Assembly: GCF_900105195.1 (NCBI RefSeq)
Contig: NZ_FNRX01000002.1
Span: 4,650,001-4,714,000 of the forward strand
DNA: 64,000 nt
Source of the DNA: Rhodococcus pyridinivorans
GTDB lineage: Bacteria > Actinomycetota > Actinomycetes > Mycobacteriales > Mycobacteriaceae
Reading direction: 5' to 3'
Shown here one piece after another: positions 1-9,123 of this stretch (the stretch's first letter is position 1; the number at the start of each line of letters is the position of its first letter). The translations under genes were made by a program, and so were the position numbers. A model generated the notes under the pieces. That model saw nothing but the letters and a program-made list of their open reading frames with translations. It was not told the DNA's origin and did no database searches.

Positions 1-1
1 G

Positions 2-2059
2 CGCAGGACGCCGCCTCCGGCTGCGCCGCCGACTCCGTCGGGACCTCCCAGCCCTCCGGTGCCGCCGGCTTCTTCGGGACCGCCGACCACGGTCGCCCCC
101 CCGGTGCAGCCCGGTGCTCCCCGGGTGCCCCCGGGACCGTCCCGGCCCCGGCCGCCGGAGAAGCCCGTCCCGCCGCACATCCAGGCTCCCGATCGGATGG
201 CGGGCCCCCCGTCCGTTCCGCCCCCGGTACCGACTCCCCCGACCTCGGCGCAGCCCCCTCGAGCAGTGCCTCCCGCGGACTCGCGCCCGGTGCCTCCCGC
301 GGACTCGCGCCCGGTGCCTCCCGCCGGGTCGCCGCAGACCGTCAGACCGCCGCAGACGCCTCCTCGACAGCAACCGCCGATCGCGGACGAACAGCCGACC
401 GTCAAGATCGATGCGGTGTCCCCCGAGGGCGCTGCGACGCCCGCCGAGGACGAGAACGAAGACCGGACGACGGACGAGAAGGCGCACGGCTCCGCTCGGC
501 CCCGCACGGTGGGCAACGCGACTCTCGGCCGGCTCGCGCAGAGCAAACAGCGCAAGCGGAAGCGTCTGAGGTTCGCGGCGAGAGCGGCGGTGGCGTTCGT
601 CTCGGTCCTCGCGCTCCTCTGTAACGGTGCGGTGTGGGGATACGTCCGGTCCACGGAGGCCGGCTTCTCCCAGATCGCCGCGCTGGACACCGAGTCGGAG
701 GACATCGTCGACCCGGTCGGTCAGACCGGCGACGAGACCTATCTGATCATCGGCACCGACACCCGCGCCGGTGCGAGCGGTGAGATCGGCGCCGGGACGG
801 CCGACGACGCCGAGGGCGCTCGTGCCGACACCGTCATCCTCGTCAACATCCCCGCCGATCGCAGCCGCGTGGTCGCGGTGTCGTTCCCCCGCGATCTGGA
901 CGTCGATCGACCGGTCTGTCGCGGATGGGACAGTACGACCGGCGAATACGATTCCGAGCTCTATCCGGCCGCCGAAGGCGACAAGCTCAACGCGACCTAC
1001 GCCCTCGGCGGACCGAAGTGCCTGGTAAAGGTGATCCAGAAGATGTCCGGATTGAGGATCGGCCATTTCGTGGGCATCGACTTCGCCGGCTTCGAATCGA
1101 TGGTCGACGAGATCGGCGGCGTCGAGGTGTGCACCTCCATACCGTTGTACGACAACGAACTCGGTCCCCTGATCGAGACTCCCGGCACCCACACGCTCGA
1201 CGGCAAGCGGGCACTCGACTACGTCCGCGCCCGCAAGATCGACCAGGAGGGCAACAGCGACTACGGCCGGATCAGCCGGCAGCAGAAGTTCCTGTCGTCG
1301 CTGCTGCGCTCGACGTTGTCGAACAAGGTGCTGTTCGATCCCGTGAAGCTCAACGGCTTCATCAGCGCCTTCACCCGCGCGACCTTCGTCGAGAACGTCA
1401 ACGCCGAGTCGCTCGTCAAACTCGGGCGTTCGATGCAGAACGTCGAGGCGGGTGCGGTGTCCTTCCTGACCATCCCCACGGCCGGTACCAACGACTGGGG
1501 CAACGAGATCCCGCGCACGGACGACATCAAGGCGATCTTCACCGCGATCATCGACGATCTCCCTCTGCCGGGTGAGAAGCGGGGGGAGGACCCGACGGAG
1601 GTCGCGTCCGCTCCCCCGGCCGAACCGCTGCCCGCGCAGCTCGCTGTCGATCCGTCGACGGTGTCGGTGCAGGTCTCGAACGCGTCGGGTCTGTCCGGGC
1701 TGGCGGCCGGCACCGCCGAGGAGGTCGCCGCCTACGGCTTTCCGGTCTACTCGATCGGCAACTATGCCTCCGGGACGAGCAAGCAGACCGTGATCCGCTT
1801 CAGCGAAGGACAGGAGACCGACGCTGCGACGGTGGCCTCGGCCTTCCCCGGTGCGGTGCTGCAGGAGGCTCCGCCCTCGGCCCAGCTGGGCAGCATCGTG
1901 GAGATCGTCCTGGGTACCAGCTTCGACGGCACCGTCGTCGCTCCCACCCCCGCGGGCACGCCGCTCGCCCCGATGCAGATCCGGACCCGGTCGGAGTCGT
2001 CGGTCGAGCTCCCCGCCGATCTCGCGATCACCAACGCCGCCGACGATCTGTGCACGTAG
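2..2059 (+). CDS. LytR-CpsA-Psr (LCP) family cell-wall ligase, 5' truncated
   Basis: The reading frame is open to the left edge, so the start lies outside the window. The visible part begins with about 165 residues of Pro/Ala/Ser-rich cytoplasmic sequence, then a basic stretch (KQRKRKRLR) and one membrane segment near in-window residue 195. A periplasmic LCP domain follows ([34 protein letters not shown]), then a LytR_C domain around residues 550-640 ([14 protein letters not shown]). Known LCP proteins move lipid-linked glycopolymers such as arabinogalactan onto peptidoglycan, and the conserved Arg/Asp residues that bind the pyrophosphate are present. It lies upstream of phoU in the same orientation, but a PHO box and separate promoter follow it, so it is probably transcribed independently. 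Position matches the LCP-like Rv0822c of M. tuberculosis from memory. The family call is firm; the exact polymer is unknown. Confidence 0.9.
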   Translation, partial: RRTPPPAAPPTPSGPPSPPVPPASSGPPTTVAPPVQPGAPRVPPGPSRPRPPEKPVPPHIQAPDRMAGPPSVPPPVPTPPTSAQPPRAVPPADSRPVPPADSRPVPPAGSPQTVRPPQTPPRQQPPIADEQPTVKIDAVSPEGAATPAEDENEDRTTDEKAHGSARPRTVGNATLGRLAQSKQRKRKRLRFAARAAVAFVSVLALLCNGAVWGYVRSTEAGFSQIAALDTESEDIVDPVGQTGDETYLIIGTDTRAGASGEIGAGTADDAEGARADTVILVNIPADRSRVVAVSFPRDLDVDRPVCRGWDSTTGEYDSELYPAAEGDKLNATYALGGPKCLVKVIQKMSGLRIGHFVGIDFAGFESMVDEIGGVEVCTSIPLYDNELGPLIETPGTHTLDGKRALDYVRARKIDQEGNSDYGRISRQQKFLSSLLRSTLSNKVLFDPVKLNGFISAFTRATFVENVNAESLVKLGRSMQNVEAGAVSFLTIPTAGTNDWGNEIPRTDDIKAIFTAIIDDLPLPGEKRGEDPTEVASAPPAEPLPAQLAVDPSTVSVQVSNASGLSGLAAGTAEEVAAYGFPVYSIGNYASGTSKQTVIRFSEGQETDAATVASAFPGAVLQEAPPSAQLGSIVEIVLGTSFDGTVVAPTPAGTPLAPMQIRTRSESSVELPADLAITNAADDLCT
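266..325 (+). repeat. 24-bp in-frame tandem repeat in the LCP N-terminus
   Basis: A 24-bp unit starting gtgcctcccgcggactcgcg occurs at 266-289 and again at 290-313, with a 12-base partial third copy. It encodes repeated VPPADSRP octapeptides inside the disordered proline-rich cytoplasmic tail. Such repeats can change copy number by slippage without breaking the frame. Confidence 0.8.
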
Positions 2060-2081
2060 ACACCACTGTTCGGCCGTCGAC

Positions 2082-2114
2082 GTTCACCTCTGGTTCATCC
2101 GATGCTCGCCGTTC
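2082..2114 (+). promoter_or_regulatory. PHO box (three 11-nt direct repeats) upstream of phoU
   Basis: Three consecutive 11-mers begin GTTCACC, GTTCATC and GCTCGCC, at 2082, 2093 and 2104. This is the GTTCACC-N4 period recognised by actinobacterial PhoP/RegX3-type regulators under phosphate limitation. The repeats end 16 nt before a -10-like TAGGCT (2131-2136), the usual place for an activator. A matching array sits upstream of pstS. Assignment of the regulator is inference from the motif. Confidence 0.75.
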
Positions 2115-2130
2115 GGACCGCTCGAGGTCG

Positions 2131-2136
2131 TAGGCT
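2131..2136 (+). promoter_or_regulatory. -10 element of phoU, probably leaderless
   Basis: TAGGCT (TANNNT type) ends 8 nt before the phoU ATG at 2145. No Shine-Dalgarno sequence precedes that ATG, so the transcript probably starts at or next to the start codon. Confidence 0.55.
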
Positions 2137-2144
2137 GTGCCACT

Positions 2145-2867
2145 ATGCGCGTCGTCTACAACGAACAGATGGGCGAACTCGGCGATCTCCTCGGGGAGAT
2201 GGCCGGGCTCGCCGGGACCGCGATGGAGCGGTCCACCAGAGCTCTTCTCGAAGCCGATCTCGCTCTCGCCGAGCAGGTGATCGACGAGCACGAGAAGATC
2301 ACCGAACTCGTCACGATCTGCGAGGAGAAGGCGTTCCAGCTGCTCGCCCTGCAGGGTCCGGTCGCCGGCGATCTGCGTGCCGTCGTCAGCGGCATCCAGA
2401 TCGTGGCCGACATCGACCGCATGGGTGCGCTCGCACTGCACATCGCGAAGGCGACCCGCCGACGTCATCCCAAGCACGTGCTCCCCGACGAGGTGAAGGG
2501 CTACTTCGCCGAGATGGGACGGATCGCGGTCGCCCTCGGTGCCGCCACACGGGAGATTCTCGAGACCCGTGATCCCGCCCGGGCCGCCCGCCTCCACCAC
2601 GAGGACGAGGCGATGGACGATCTGCACCGACACCTTTTCACCGTGCTCATGGACCGCGAATGGGCGCACGGCGTCGCAGCCGCCGTCGACGTCGCCCTGC
2701 TCGGCCGCTTCTACGAGCGGTTCGCCGATCACGCCGTCGAGGTGGGCCGCCGCGTCATCTTCCTCGTGACCGGCAAGCTCCCCACCGAGGAGGAGATCCG
2801 TCAGCTCGTGGAGAAGGTGGACAGTCTGACCGTCTACCCGGAGCGCCACCGAGCGCAGAACCCCTGA
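2145..2867 (+). CDS. phoU: Phosphate signalling protein PhoU
   Basis: 240 aa. PhoU is an all-helical, metal-binding accessory that links the PstSCAB transporter to the phosphate sensor kinase and holds the regulon off when phosphate is plentiful. Two PhoU repeats are seen, each with the acidic helix pattern ([21 protein letters not shown] in the first; [17 protein letters not shown] in the second, with the E/DxxxD metal ligands). Length matches the roughly 220-240 aa family norm. The frame extends far upstream, but the ATG at 2145 begins the conserved MRVVYNEQ start and lies 8 nt after a -10 element. It is convergent with pstB and shares a terminator with it, so it is not in the transporter operon, as with mycobacterial phoY2. 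The PHO box suggests phosphate-starvation induction. Confidence 0.95.
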   Translation: MRVVYNEQMGELGDLLGEMAGLAGTAMERSTRALLEADLALAEQVIDEHEKITELVTICEEKAFQLLALQGPVAGDLRAVVSGIQIVADIDRMGALALHIAKATRRRHPKHVLPDEVKGYFAEMGRIAVALGAATREILETRDPARAARLHHEDEAMDDLHRHLFTVLMDREWAHGVAAAVDVALLGRFYERFADHAVEVGRRVIFLVTGKLPTEEEIRQLVEKVDSLTVYPERHRAQNP

Positions 2868-2902
2868 GCCCACGACTGTCGAGTGCAGTAAGCACACGAA
2901 CG

Positions 2903-2940
2903 ACGAGACCCCGACCGGACGGATCCGGTCGGGGTCTCGT
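2903..2940. terminator. Bidirectional terminator between phoU and pstB
   Basis: Perfect 17-bp inverted repeat (2903-2919 and 2924-2940) with a 4-nt CGGA loop, placed between the two convergent stop codons. No long U tract follows, as is common in actinobacteria. Confidence 0.85.
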
Positions 2941-2955
2941 GTAGGTAGTGGCGGC

Positions 2956-3732
2956 TCAGCCGAAGCGGCCGGAGATGTAGTCCTCGGTGGCCTTCTTGCT
3001 CGGGTTCGAGAAGATCTTCTCGGTGTCGTCGATCTCCACCAGACCACCCGGGCGGCCGGTCGCCTCGAGGTTGAAGAAGGCCGTCTGGTCGCTCACGCGC
3101 GCGGCCTGCTGCATGTTGTGCGTGACGATGACGATGGTGAAGTCCTTCTTCAGCTCACCGATCAGGTCCTCGATGGCCAGCGTCGAGATGGGGTCGAGGG
3201 CCGAGCACGGCTCGTCCATGAGCAGCACGTCGGGCTGGACCGCGATGGCGCGGGCGATGCACAGACGCTGCTGCTGACCACCGGAGAGGCCACCGCCCGG
3301 CTTGTCGAGACGGTCCTTGACCTCGTTCCACAGGTTGGCGCCGCGCAGCGACTTCTCGGCGATCTCGTCGAGGGTCTTCCGGTCGCGCACACCCTGCAGC
3401 TTGAGGCCGGCGACGACGTTGTCGCGGATCGACATCGTGGGGAACGGGTTGGGACGCTGGAAGACCATGCCGATCGTCTTGCGCACACCGACCGGGTCGA
3501 CGTTCTGATCGTAGATGTCCTCGCCGTCGAGGAGGATGGATCCCTCGACACGGGCGCCGGGCGTCACCTCGTGCATGCGGTTGATCGACCGGAGCACGGT
3601 GGACTTGCCGCAACCGGACGGGCCGATGAAGGCGGTGACGTTCCGCGGCGGCACGGACAGCGTCACGTCGGCCACGGCGTGGAACTTGCCGTAGTAGATG
3701 TTGACGTCCTTGAGATCCAGACGCTTAGCCAT
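2956..3732 (-). CDS. pstB: Phosphate ABC transporter ATP-binding protein PstB
   Basis: 258 aa. This is the cytoplasmic ATPase that powers high-affinity phosphate import by PstSCAB. It has Walker [10 protein letters not shown] (residues 37-45), Q-loop [11 protein letters not shown] signature LSGGQQQR (149-156), Walker B VLLMDEP (169-175) and the switch His in VTHNMQQA. The sequence RSINRMHEV after Walker A is typical of PstB rather than other phosphate-like ATPases. It is the last gene of the minus-strand pstS-pstC-pstA-pstB operon, 45 nt after pstA. Its mycobacterial counterpart in this location is called phoT. Confidence 0.97.
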   Translation of the reverse strand: MAKRLDLKDVNIYYGKFHAVADVTLSVPPRNVTAFIGPSGCGKSTVLRSINRMHEVTPGARVEGSILLDGEDIYDQNVDPVGVRKTIGMVFQRPNPFPTMSIRDNVVAGLKLQGVRDRKTLDEIAEKSLRGANLWNEVKDRLDKPGGGLSGGQQQRLCIARAIAVQPDVLLMDEPCSALDPISTLAIEDLIGELKKDFTIVIVTHNMQQAARVSDQTAFFNLEATGRPGGLVEIDDTEKIFSNPSKKATEDYISGRFG

Positions 3733-3777
3733 TACCGGCTCCCTACTGGTGTATCGATGTGAGAAGAGGTCTGTGGG

Positions 3778-4701
3778 TTACTTCTTGCCGACCTGCGAGT
3801 ACCGGCTGATCAACTTGGCCGCGATGTTGAGGACCGCGATGACCAGGATCAGGGTGAGCGCGGCGCCCCAGATGCGCTGCGAACCGGCGTCGGTCGGGTT
3901 GTTCATCTCGGCGACCATGACGCCCGGGAGGGTGCCTTGCTCACCGCCGAACAGGTCGAGATTGATGAAGGGCGCGTAGCCGACGAGGATCAGCAGCGGC
4001 GCCGTCTCGCCCATGACGCGGGCCAGGGCGAGCATGATGCCGGTGATGATGCCGGCGAGCGAGGTGGGCAGCACGATGCGCGCGATGGTCTTCCACTTGG
4101 GGACACCGAGGGCGTAGGACGCTTCGCGCAGGTCCTGCGGGACGATGCGCAGCATCTCCTCGGTGCTGCGCACGACCACCGGCACCATGAGCAGAACGAG
4201 CGCGAGCGACACCGCGAAGCCCGACTTGGGCATCCCGAAGGTCGACACCCACAGTGCGTAGATGAACAGTGCCGCGACGATCGATGGGACACCGCTGAGG
4301 ATGTCGACCATGAACGTCGTGATCCGGCCGAGCCGCGACCGGCCGGCGTACTCGACGAGGTAGATCGCAACGAAGACGCCGAGCGGGATGGAGATGATCG
4401 CGCAGACGAGTCCCTGCAGGAGGGTGCCGACGAGGGCGTGGTAGATGCCGCCGCCCATCGACGAGGACGTCAGTCCGCTCAGCGAGTGCGTGAACCAGGT
4501 CGGCGAGGTCAGGGCCGGCAGGCCCTTGGCGACTACGGTGAACAGCACCCAGGCCAGGGGAATCAGCGCGACGACGACCGACAGCGTGACGAGCACGGTG
4601 GCTGCGGTGTCCTTGATGCGGCGACGCCCGCTGACCCGCTGGAAGGCCGGGGGCTTGACCGGCGAGGAGAGCGCGGTGGTCGACGTGGTGGTGGTCGACA
4701 T
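3778..4701 (-). CDS. pstA: Phosphate ABC transporter permease PstA
   Basis: 307 aa, about six membrane helices. It forms half of the membrane channel of the phosphate importer. The inner-membrane EAA loop that docks on PstB is visible in the stretch REASYALGVPKWKTIARIVLP. An N-terminal cytoplasmic tail rich in Ser/Thr precedes the first helix. It starts 3 nt after the pstC stop, so the two permeases are probably translationally coupled. The PstA family is distinguished from PstC by length and by the IPLGVFVAIYLVEYA segment. Confidence 0.96.
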   Translation of the reverse strand: MSTTTTSTTALSSPVKPPAFQRVSGRRRIKDTAATVLVTLSVVVALIPLAWVLFTVVAKGLPALTSPTWFTHSLSGLTSSSMGGGIYHALVGTLLQGLVCAIISIPLGVFVAIYLVEYAGRSRLGRITTFMVDILSGVPSIVAALFIYALWVSTFGMPKSGFAVSLALVLLMVPVVVRSTEEMLRIVPQDLREASYALGVPKWKTIARIVLPTSLAGIITGIMLALARVMGETAPLLILVGYAPFINLDLFGGEQGTLPGVMVAEMNNPTDAGSQRIWGAALTLILVIAVLNIAAKLISRYSQVGKK

Positions 4702-4704
4702 GGA

Positions 4705-5760
4705 TCAGTCCTTCTTTCCTGCGACGATCATGCGCGCGGCGGCGTTGACCACGAAGGTGAGCACGAAGAGCACGAGACCGGCGGCGATGTAGGCGCCCGC
4801 CTGGATGTCGTTGTTGAATTCGGCGTATCCCAGCGCAATCTTGGACGCGATGGTCGCGCCGCCGTCGAACAGCGACCAGGAGAACGCCTGCGAGGTGGTG
4901 CGCAGGATGAGGTACAGCGCCATCGTCTCGCCGAGCGCGCGGCCGAGACCGAGCATCGAACCGCTGATGTAGCCGGACTTGCCGAACGGGATGACGGTGG
5001 TCCGCACGACCTCCCAGCGGGTCGCGCCGAGTGCGAGCGCGCCCTCGATGTGGGCCGTCGGGGTCTGCACGAACACCTCGCGGCTCACCGCGGCGATGGT
5101 CGGCAGGATCATTACGGCGAGGACGATGCCGGCGGTGAAGATCGTTCCGCCGCCCACGATGGACCCGCTGCCGGTGGCGAAGAGCGGGAACCAGGCGAGG
5201 GTGGTGTTGAGCCATTCCGCGACGGGGCGCAGGAACGGGGCGAGGACGAGCATGCCCCACAGGCCGTAGACGATCGACGGGACCGCGGCGAGCAGGTCGA
5301 TGACATACGCCAGCGGTTTCCGGAGCCGGTCGGGGCAGTACGAGGTGAGGAAGATCGCGATGCCCAGCGCGACGGGCATGGCGAGGAACAGCGCGAAGAA
5401 GGAGACGAGCACCGTCACCTGGAACAGGTCGAGGACACCGAACGCCATGTCGGTGATGTCCTGCGTGATCCAGTCACGGCTGGTGAGGAAGTTGACCTGG
5501 TTGCGCTGCAGCGCCGGGACGGCACGCCAGACGAGGAAGACTGCGATCGCGCCGATGATCACGGAGATCAGGACGGCGGAGCCGGAGGCGAGCGAGCCGA
5601 AGATTCTGTCTCCCGGCCGCACGACTGTCTTGCGTGCCCTGTCCGGGGATGGGGGTGGGGTGCTGATCGTGTCCTCCGTGATGCCGGTTGCACCGCCCGT
5701 TCCTGAGCGGGTCGGTTCGTCGGTCGCGATAGAGACCGACGTGTTGTGCGCGTCACTCAT
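4705..5760 (-). CDS. pstC: Phosphate ABC transporter permease PstC
   Basis: 351 aa. This is the second permease of the phosphate importer, with about six membrane segments after a roughly 55-residue polar N-terminal tail. The EAA loop is in ALALGATRWEVVRTTVIPFG. A TTG twelve bases upstream (5772) is in frame, but the AAGGA ribosome site touches it; the ATG at 5760 has usable spacing and begins a natural MSDAHNTS start, so I chose 5760. A hairpin separates it from pstS upstream and probably lowers its expression relative to the binding protein. Confidence 0.95.
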   Translation of the reverse strand: MSDAHNTSVSIATDEPTRSGTGGATGITEDTISTPPPSPDRARKTVVRPGDRIFGSLASGSAVLISVIIGAIAVFLVWRAVPALQRNQVNFLTSRDWITQDITDMAFGVLDLFQVTVLVSFFALFLAMPVALGIAIFLTSYCPDRLRKPLAYVIDLLAAVPSIVYGLWGMLVLAPFLRPVAEWLNTTLAWFPLFATGSGSIVGGGTIFTAGIVLAVMILPTIAAVSREVFVQTPTAHIEGALALGATRWEVVRTTVIPFGKSGYISGSMLGLGRALGETMALYLILRTTSQAFSWSLFDGGATIASKIALGYAEFNNDIQAGAYIAAGLVLFVLTFVVNAAARMIVAGKKD

Positions 5761-5810
5761 GTGCGCTCGCAATCCTTCTCAGCGTATTCCTCAGGAACGG
5801 GCGGGTCGAT

Positions 5811-5842
5811 GATCCCTCGGTTACTCACCGGACCGAGGGATC
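5811..5842 (-). terminator. Attenuating hairpin between pstS and pstC
   Basis: Perfect 11-bp inverted repeat (5811-5821 / 5832-5842) with a 10-nt loop, in the 88-nt gap between pstS and pstC and read in the direction of transcription. Intercistronic hairpins of this kind stabilise or terminate the upstream message, so that more binding protein than permease is made. Confidence 0.65.
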
Positions 5843-5848
5843 GGCGGG

Positions 5849-6973
5849 TCATCCGGCGGCGATGGCGTCGATCGACTCGGTGAGGCGGGTCTTGAAGGCG
5901 TCGGGCAGCGGGACGTAGCCCTGCTCGGACAGGCCTTCCTGGCCCTCGTTGGCGGCGGAGATCAGGAACGACTTGACGGCCGCGGCGGTGTCGGCGTCGT
6001 AGCCGGCCGAGCACACGATCTCGTAGGTGGCCAGCACCAGCGGGTAGGCACCCTCTTCGGAGCTGCCGAAGATCGACGACAGGTCGAGCGTGAGGTCGCC
6101 CTCGGAGGCCGGGACGAACTCGGCGCCCTCGATGGCCTTGCCGGCGGTCTCCTCGGTCAGTTCGACGGGTCCGGAGCCGTTGTCGATCTGCGCGATGCTC
6201 AAACCGTTCTGGTCGGCGAAGGACTTCTCGACGTAGGTGATGGAGTTCGGCGAGCCGGAGACGGCCTGCGCGACACCCGCAGAACCCTTCGCGCCCTCAC
6301 CGACACCGCCGGTGAAGTCCGAACCGGCACCGGAGGTCCATGCGCCGTTCGACGCGGTCTCGAGGTACTGCTGGAAGTTGTCGGTGGTGCCCGACGAGTC
6401 CGAGCGCACGATCGGGGTGATGTTCGCGTCGGGCAGCTCAGCGCCCTCGTTGAGAGCGGCGATGGCCGGATCGTTCCACGTGGTGATCGAGCCGTTGAAG
6501 ATCTTCGCGGCCGTCTCGGCGTTCAGCACGAGCTCGTCGACACCCTCGACGTTGTAGGCCAGTGCGACCGGGCCGAAGACCAGCGGCAGGTTCCATGCGG
6601 GATTGCCGGCGCAACGCTCGGCGGCCTGTGCCGCCTGCTCGTCCTTGATGGCCGAGTCCGAGCCGGCGAAATCGATCTGGTTCGCGATGAACTGCGTGCG
6701 GCCGTCACCGGAACCGGTGGGGTTGTACGCGACGTTGACGTTCGTGCCCTTCTCGGAGCACACCGCGATGTAGGTGGAGACGAACTGGTCCATCGCGTTC
6801 TTCTGGGCCGACGAGCCGGCACCCGAGAGGTTGGACTTGCCGTCGCAGGCTGCAGCGGACGCGGACGCATCGACGTCGACCGACCCGGCATTGTTGTCGG
6901 TACCGCACGCGGCGAGCGTGAGGGCTCCAGCGGCCACAACACCGAGCAGGGCGCCATTGCGCTTGAGGTTCAC
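5849..6973 (-). CDS. pstS: Phosphate-binding lipoprotein PstS
   Basis: 374 aa. This is the extracytoplasmic high-affinity phosphate receptor of the Pst importer. The N-terminus is a lipoprotein signal with lipobox LAAC (Cys23). Phosphate-site residues typical of PstS are visible: GAGSSAQ near residue 51, TGSGDGRTQF, FAGSDS and RSDSSGTTDNFQQYL. Start is GTG at 6973 with GGAGGAG about six bases upstream. It is the first gene of the pst operon. The promoter region carries a PHO box (7113-7134) and a -10 TAACTT at 7080-7085, giving a leader of about 100 nt. Induction by phosphate starvation is inferred from the box. Confidence 0.97.
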   Translation of the reverse strand: MNLKRNGALLGVVAAGALTLAACGTDNNAGSVDVDASASAAACDGKSNLSGAGSSAQKNAMDQFVSTYIAVCSEKGTNVNVAYNPTGSGDGRTQFIANQIDFAGSDSAIKDEQAAQAAERCAGNPAWNLPLVFGPVALAYNVEGVDELVLNAETAAKIFNGSITTWNDPAIAALNEGAELPDANITPIVRSDSSGTTDNFQQYLETASNGAWTSGAGSDFTGGVGEGAKGSAGVAQAVSGSPNSITYVEKSFADQNGLSIAQIDNGSGPVELTEETAGKAIEGAEFVPASEGDLTLDLSSIFGSSEEGAYPLVLATYEIVCSAGYDADTAAAVKSFLISAANEGQEGLSEQGYVPLPDAFKTRLTESIDAIAAG

Positions 6974-7079
6974 CTGTTCTCCTCCGGAAGTAACTTCACA
7001 CGACCGCGGCGCCGAGCGGCGGCGGCATCGAGGCGCGGGCGACGCCGGCGCCGGGTCTGCGGCACTCGACCCGCTAGTG

Positions 7080-7085
7080 AAGTTA
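7080..7085 (-). promoter_or_regulatory. Putative -10 element of pstS
   Basis: TAACTT on the minus strand, 13 nt downstream of the third PHO repeat unit. The spacing resembles the phoU promoter, which has three repeats and then TAGGCT after 16 nt. The transcript start would be near 7072. Confidence 0.5.
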
Positions 7086-7101
7086 GGAGGAGACGGTGGA
7101 C

Positions 7102-7134
7102 ACTCGGACTACCGAAGGTTAACGCCGGATGAAC
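7102..7134 (-). promoter_or_regulatory. PHO box upstream of pstS
   Basis: On the minus strand three 11-nt units follow one another: GTTCATCCGGC, GTTAACCTTCG and a weaker GTAGTCCGAGT. The first two match the GTTCACC-N4 consensus well. Same unit and arrangement as the array before phoU. The gap between pstS and mshD holds no gene, and this box with the -10 element explains it. Confidence 0.75.
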
Positions 7135-7249
7135 AAGCCGGATACACCTGGCGATGGTGTTGCGACCATCACTCGAATCCTGACCGCGATCGGCGTGTCG
7201 GGTGGCAGAGTCCACCCTTCACGCCGTTCGTCCACCCGATCGGAGAGGG

Positions 7250-8161
7250 TCACGCCCGGGCGTAGGCGACGTCCACGTGGAACCGCTCGAAGCCGAGTTT
7301 GCCGTAGGTGTTCAACGCCGCGGTGTTGTCGCCCTCGACGTAGAGCAGGACACCGGGCAGACCCCGATCGCGCAGATAGTGCAGACCCGCGAGGGTGAGC
7401 AGGCGACCGAGCCCTCTGCCCTGCGCGGACGAGTCGATACCCACGACGTAGACCTCGCCGAGCTGCGGGTCGGACGCCGTGGCCGGGTGCACCTTGGTCC
7501 AGTGGAATCCGAGCAGCTTGTCGGGCTCGGCGGGATCGAACGCGAGGAACAGGCCTTCGGGATCGAACCACGACTCGCGTCGGCGTTCCTCCACGTCGGC
7601 GGCCGTCCAACGCCCCTGCTCGGGATGCCACTCGAAGGCCGCCGCGTTGACGCGGAGCAGTTCGGCGTCGTCCTGCGGGCCGCCGTAGGTGCGCAGCAGC
7701 ACCGAGTCGGGCACCTCGAGGGCGGGAAGATCGTCCTGCTCGAGGGATCGACGCAACTGCAGGAGTTCGCGGACACCGGTCAGACCGAGACGGCGCGCCA
7801 CCGCCTGCGCGGCGGGCAGGTCGCCGTGTGCCCACACGCGGGTGCCGTCGCCGCCCTCGGTGAGTGCACGCTCGACGAGTTCGCGGCCGAGTCCGTGCCC
7901 GCGCTGCGGCGGGTCGACGACCACCTCTGCCATCGCCGGATGACCGTCCTGGGCAGGAACGACGTTCGCGTAGCCCGCGACCTCACCGTCCTCTCCGAAC
8001 GCGACGAGATGCCGGGCCGCGCCCTCCCGTCCGAGGGAGTGCACCGCCTGTTCGGAGATCGGCGCGGTGCCGTCGGTCTGCGTCGCCCGCGACACCACGG
8101 CGCGTACGGCTTCGGCGTGGTCGGTGGACGGGTGGTCGACGAATTCCGTATCGGTGCTCAC
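7250..8161 (-). CDS. mshD: Mycothiol synthase (acetyl-CoA:Cys-GlcN-Ins acetyltransferase)
   Basis: 303 aa, family length. MshD acetylates the cysteine of Cys-GlcN-Ins, the last step of mycothiol synthesis in the cytoplasm. Two GNAT domains are seen: a degenerate N-terminal one ([17 protein letters not shown]) and the active C-terminal one ([18 protein letters not shown], then [18 protein letters not shown]). The C-terminus HVDVAYAR is a family hallmark. Start GTG 8161 overlaps the glnR stop in a GTGA, so the two are translationally coupled. Presence of this gene alone places the host in the mycothiol-making actinobacteria. Confidence 0.96.
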   Translation of the reverse strand: MSTDTEFVDHPSTDHAEAVRAVVSRATQTDGTAPISEQAVHSLGREGAARHLVAFGEDGEVAGYANVVPAQDGHPAMAEVVVDPPQRGHGLGRELVERALTEGGDGTRVWAHGDLPAAQAVARRLGLTGVRELLQLRRSLEQDDLPALEVPDSVLLRTYGGPQDDAELLRVNAAAFEWHPEQGRWTAADVEERRRESWFDPEGLFLAFDPAEPDKLLGFHWTKVHPATASDPQLGEVYVVGIDSSAQGRGLGRLLTLAGLHYLRDRGLPGVLLYVEGDNTAALNTYGKLGFERFHVDVAYARA

Positions 8162-8967
8162 GGAAGGAATTGTGCCCCGGACTCCCCTGCGCCCGAGTCA
8201 CCCGCGCCGGATTCCTCCGCACGGGGGTCGTCGAGAAGCGTGTCGTCCACATCGTCGTCGTCGACATCGGGAGTGGCATTGCCACCCTTGCCCACGCGGT
8301 TGGAGGGACGCACCGCCTTGTAGCCGACGTTGCGGACCGTTCCGATCAGCGCTTCGTGCTCGGGGCCGAGTTTCGCTCGCAGACGTCGGACATGGACGTC
8401 GACGGTGCGGGTACCACCGAAGAAGTCGTAACCCCAGACCTCCTGCAGCAGCTGGGCGCGGGTGAACACCCGACCCGCGTGCTGGGCGAGGTACTTGAGG
8501 AGTTCGAACTCCTTGTAGGTGAGGTCGAGGGGACGTCCGCGCAGGCGGGCGGTGTAGGTGCCCTCGTCGATCGTGAGTTCCCCGAGAGTGATCTTGCCGG
8601 TGTTCTCCGGTCCCACCGCGACACCTGAGCGGCCCATGAGCAGGCGCAGGCGCGCGTCGAGCTCGGCCGGTCCGGTGCTGGACAGCAGGATGTCGTCGAG
8701 TCCCCATTCGGGGTTGACGGCCACGAGTCCGCCTTCGGTGAGCACGGCGACGACGGGCAATGCCGACCCGGTGCTGCCGAGCAGTCGGCACAGTCCTCGC
8801 GCGGCCGCGAGATCGGAGCGGGCATCGACGATGGCGATATCCGCCGAACCCGCCTCGAGCAGCGACGAAACTTCTGTAGGAGCCGGCCTGACCGAATGCG
8901 GGAGCAGCGCCAAGGACGGCAGGACCGCATCCGGATTCGGGTCGGAGGTCAGAAGGAGCAGCTCCAC
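8158..8967 (-). CDS. glnR: Nitrogen regulator GlnR, OmpR-type orphan response regulator
   Basis: 269 aa. GlnR is the global activator/repressor of nitrogen assimilation genes in actinobacteria. The receiver-like half ([19 protein letters not shown] to about residue 110) has Asp48 in VDARSD but lacks the normal acidic pocket, in keeping with GlnR acting without phosphorylation. A winged-helix DNA-binding domain lies at about 128-225 ([46 protein letters not shown]). About 40 acidic, low-complexity residues are added at the C-terminus. No kinase is adjacent. Sequence and position match the M. tuberculosis glnR-mshD pair. Start GTG 8967 has GGAGG four to five bases upstream. Confidence 0.94.
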   Translation of the reverse strand: MELLLLTSDPNPDAVLPSLALLPHSVRPAPTEVSSLLEAGSADIAIVDARSDLAAARGLCRLLGSTGSALPVVAVLTEGGLVAVNPEWGLDDILLSSTGPAELDARLRLLMGRSGVAVGPENTGKITLGELTIDEGTYTARLRGRPLDLTYKEFELLKYLAQHAGRVFTRAQLLQEVWGYDFFGGTRTVDVHVRRLRAKLGPEHEALIGTVRNVGYKAVRPSNRVGKGGNATPDVDDDDVDDTLLDDPRAEESGAGDSGAGESGAQFLP

Positions 8968-9041
8968 CGGGCCTCCAGTTCTTCGCGCGACCAGCGCGGA
9001 TAGGGGTCGTAAACGTCGTGCAACAGACTAACGCCCCGATT

Positions 9042-9057
9042 GTTACCGCCATGTAAG
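9042..9057. promoter_or_regulatory. Candidate GlnR-type operator between glnR and lmeA
   Basis: GTTAC, six bases, GTAAG: close to the GlnR two-half-site pattern GTnAC-n6-GAAAC. It lies in the divergent promoter region, about 75 bp before glnR and 67 bp before lmeA. One weak half-site, so only suggestive. Confidence 0.35.
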
Positions 9058-9123
9058 CACGAGAATTCCGTGGACGGCCTCGGAGCGGACGGGCGCGGCC
9101 CGACCGACGGCGCGTCCGACACA

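Noticed and set aside
1851..2144. N-terminal extension of PhoU
   Set aside because: It would overlap the LCP gene and the PHO box; conserved PhoU sequence begins at the ATG at 2145.
3937..5706. 589-codon plus-strand frame opposite pstA-pstC
   Set aside because: Mirror of the permease genes with biased charged composition.
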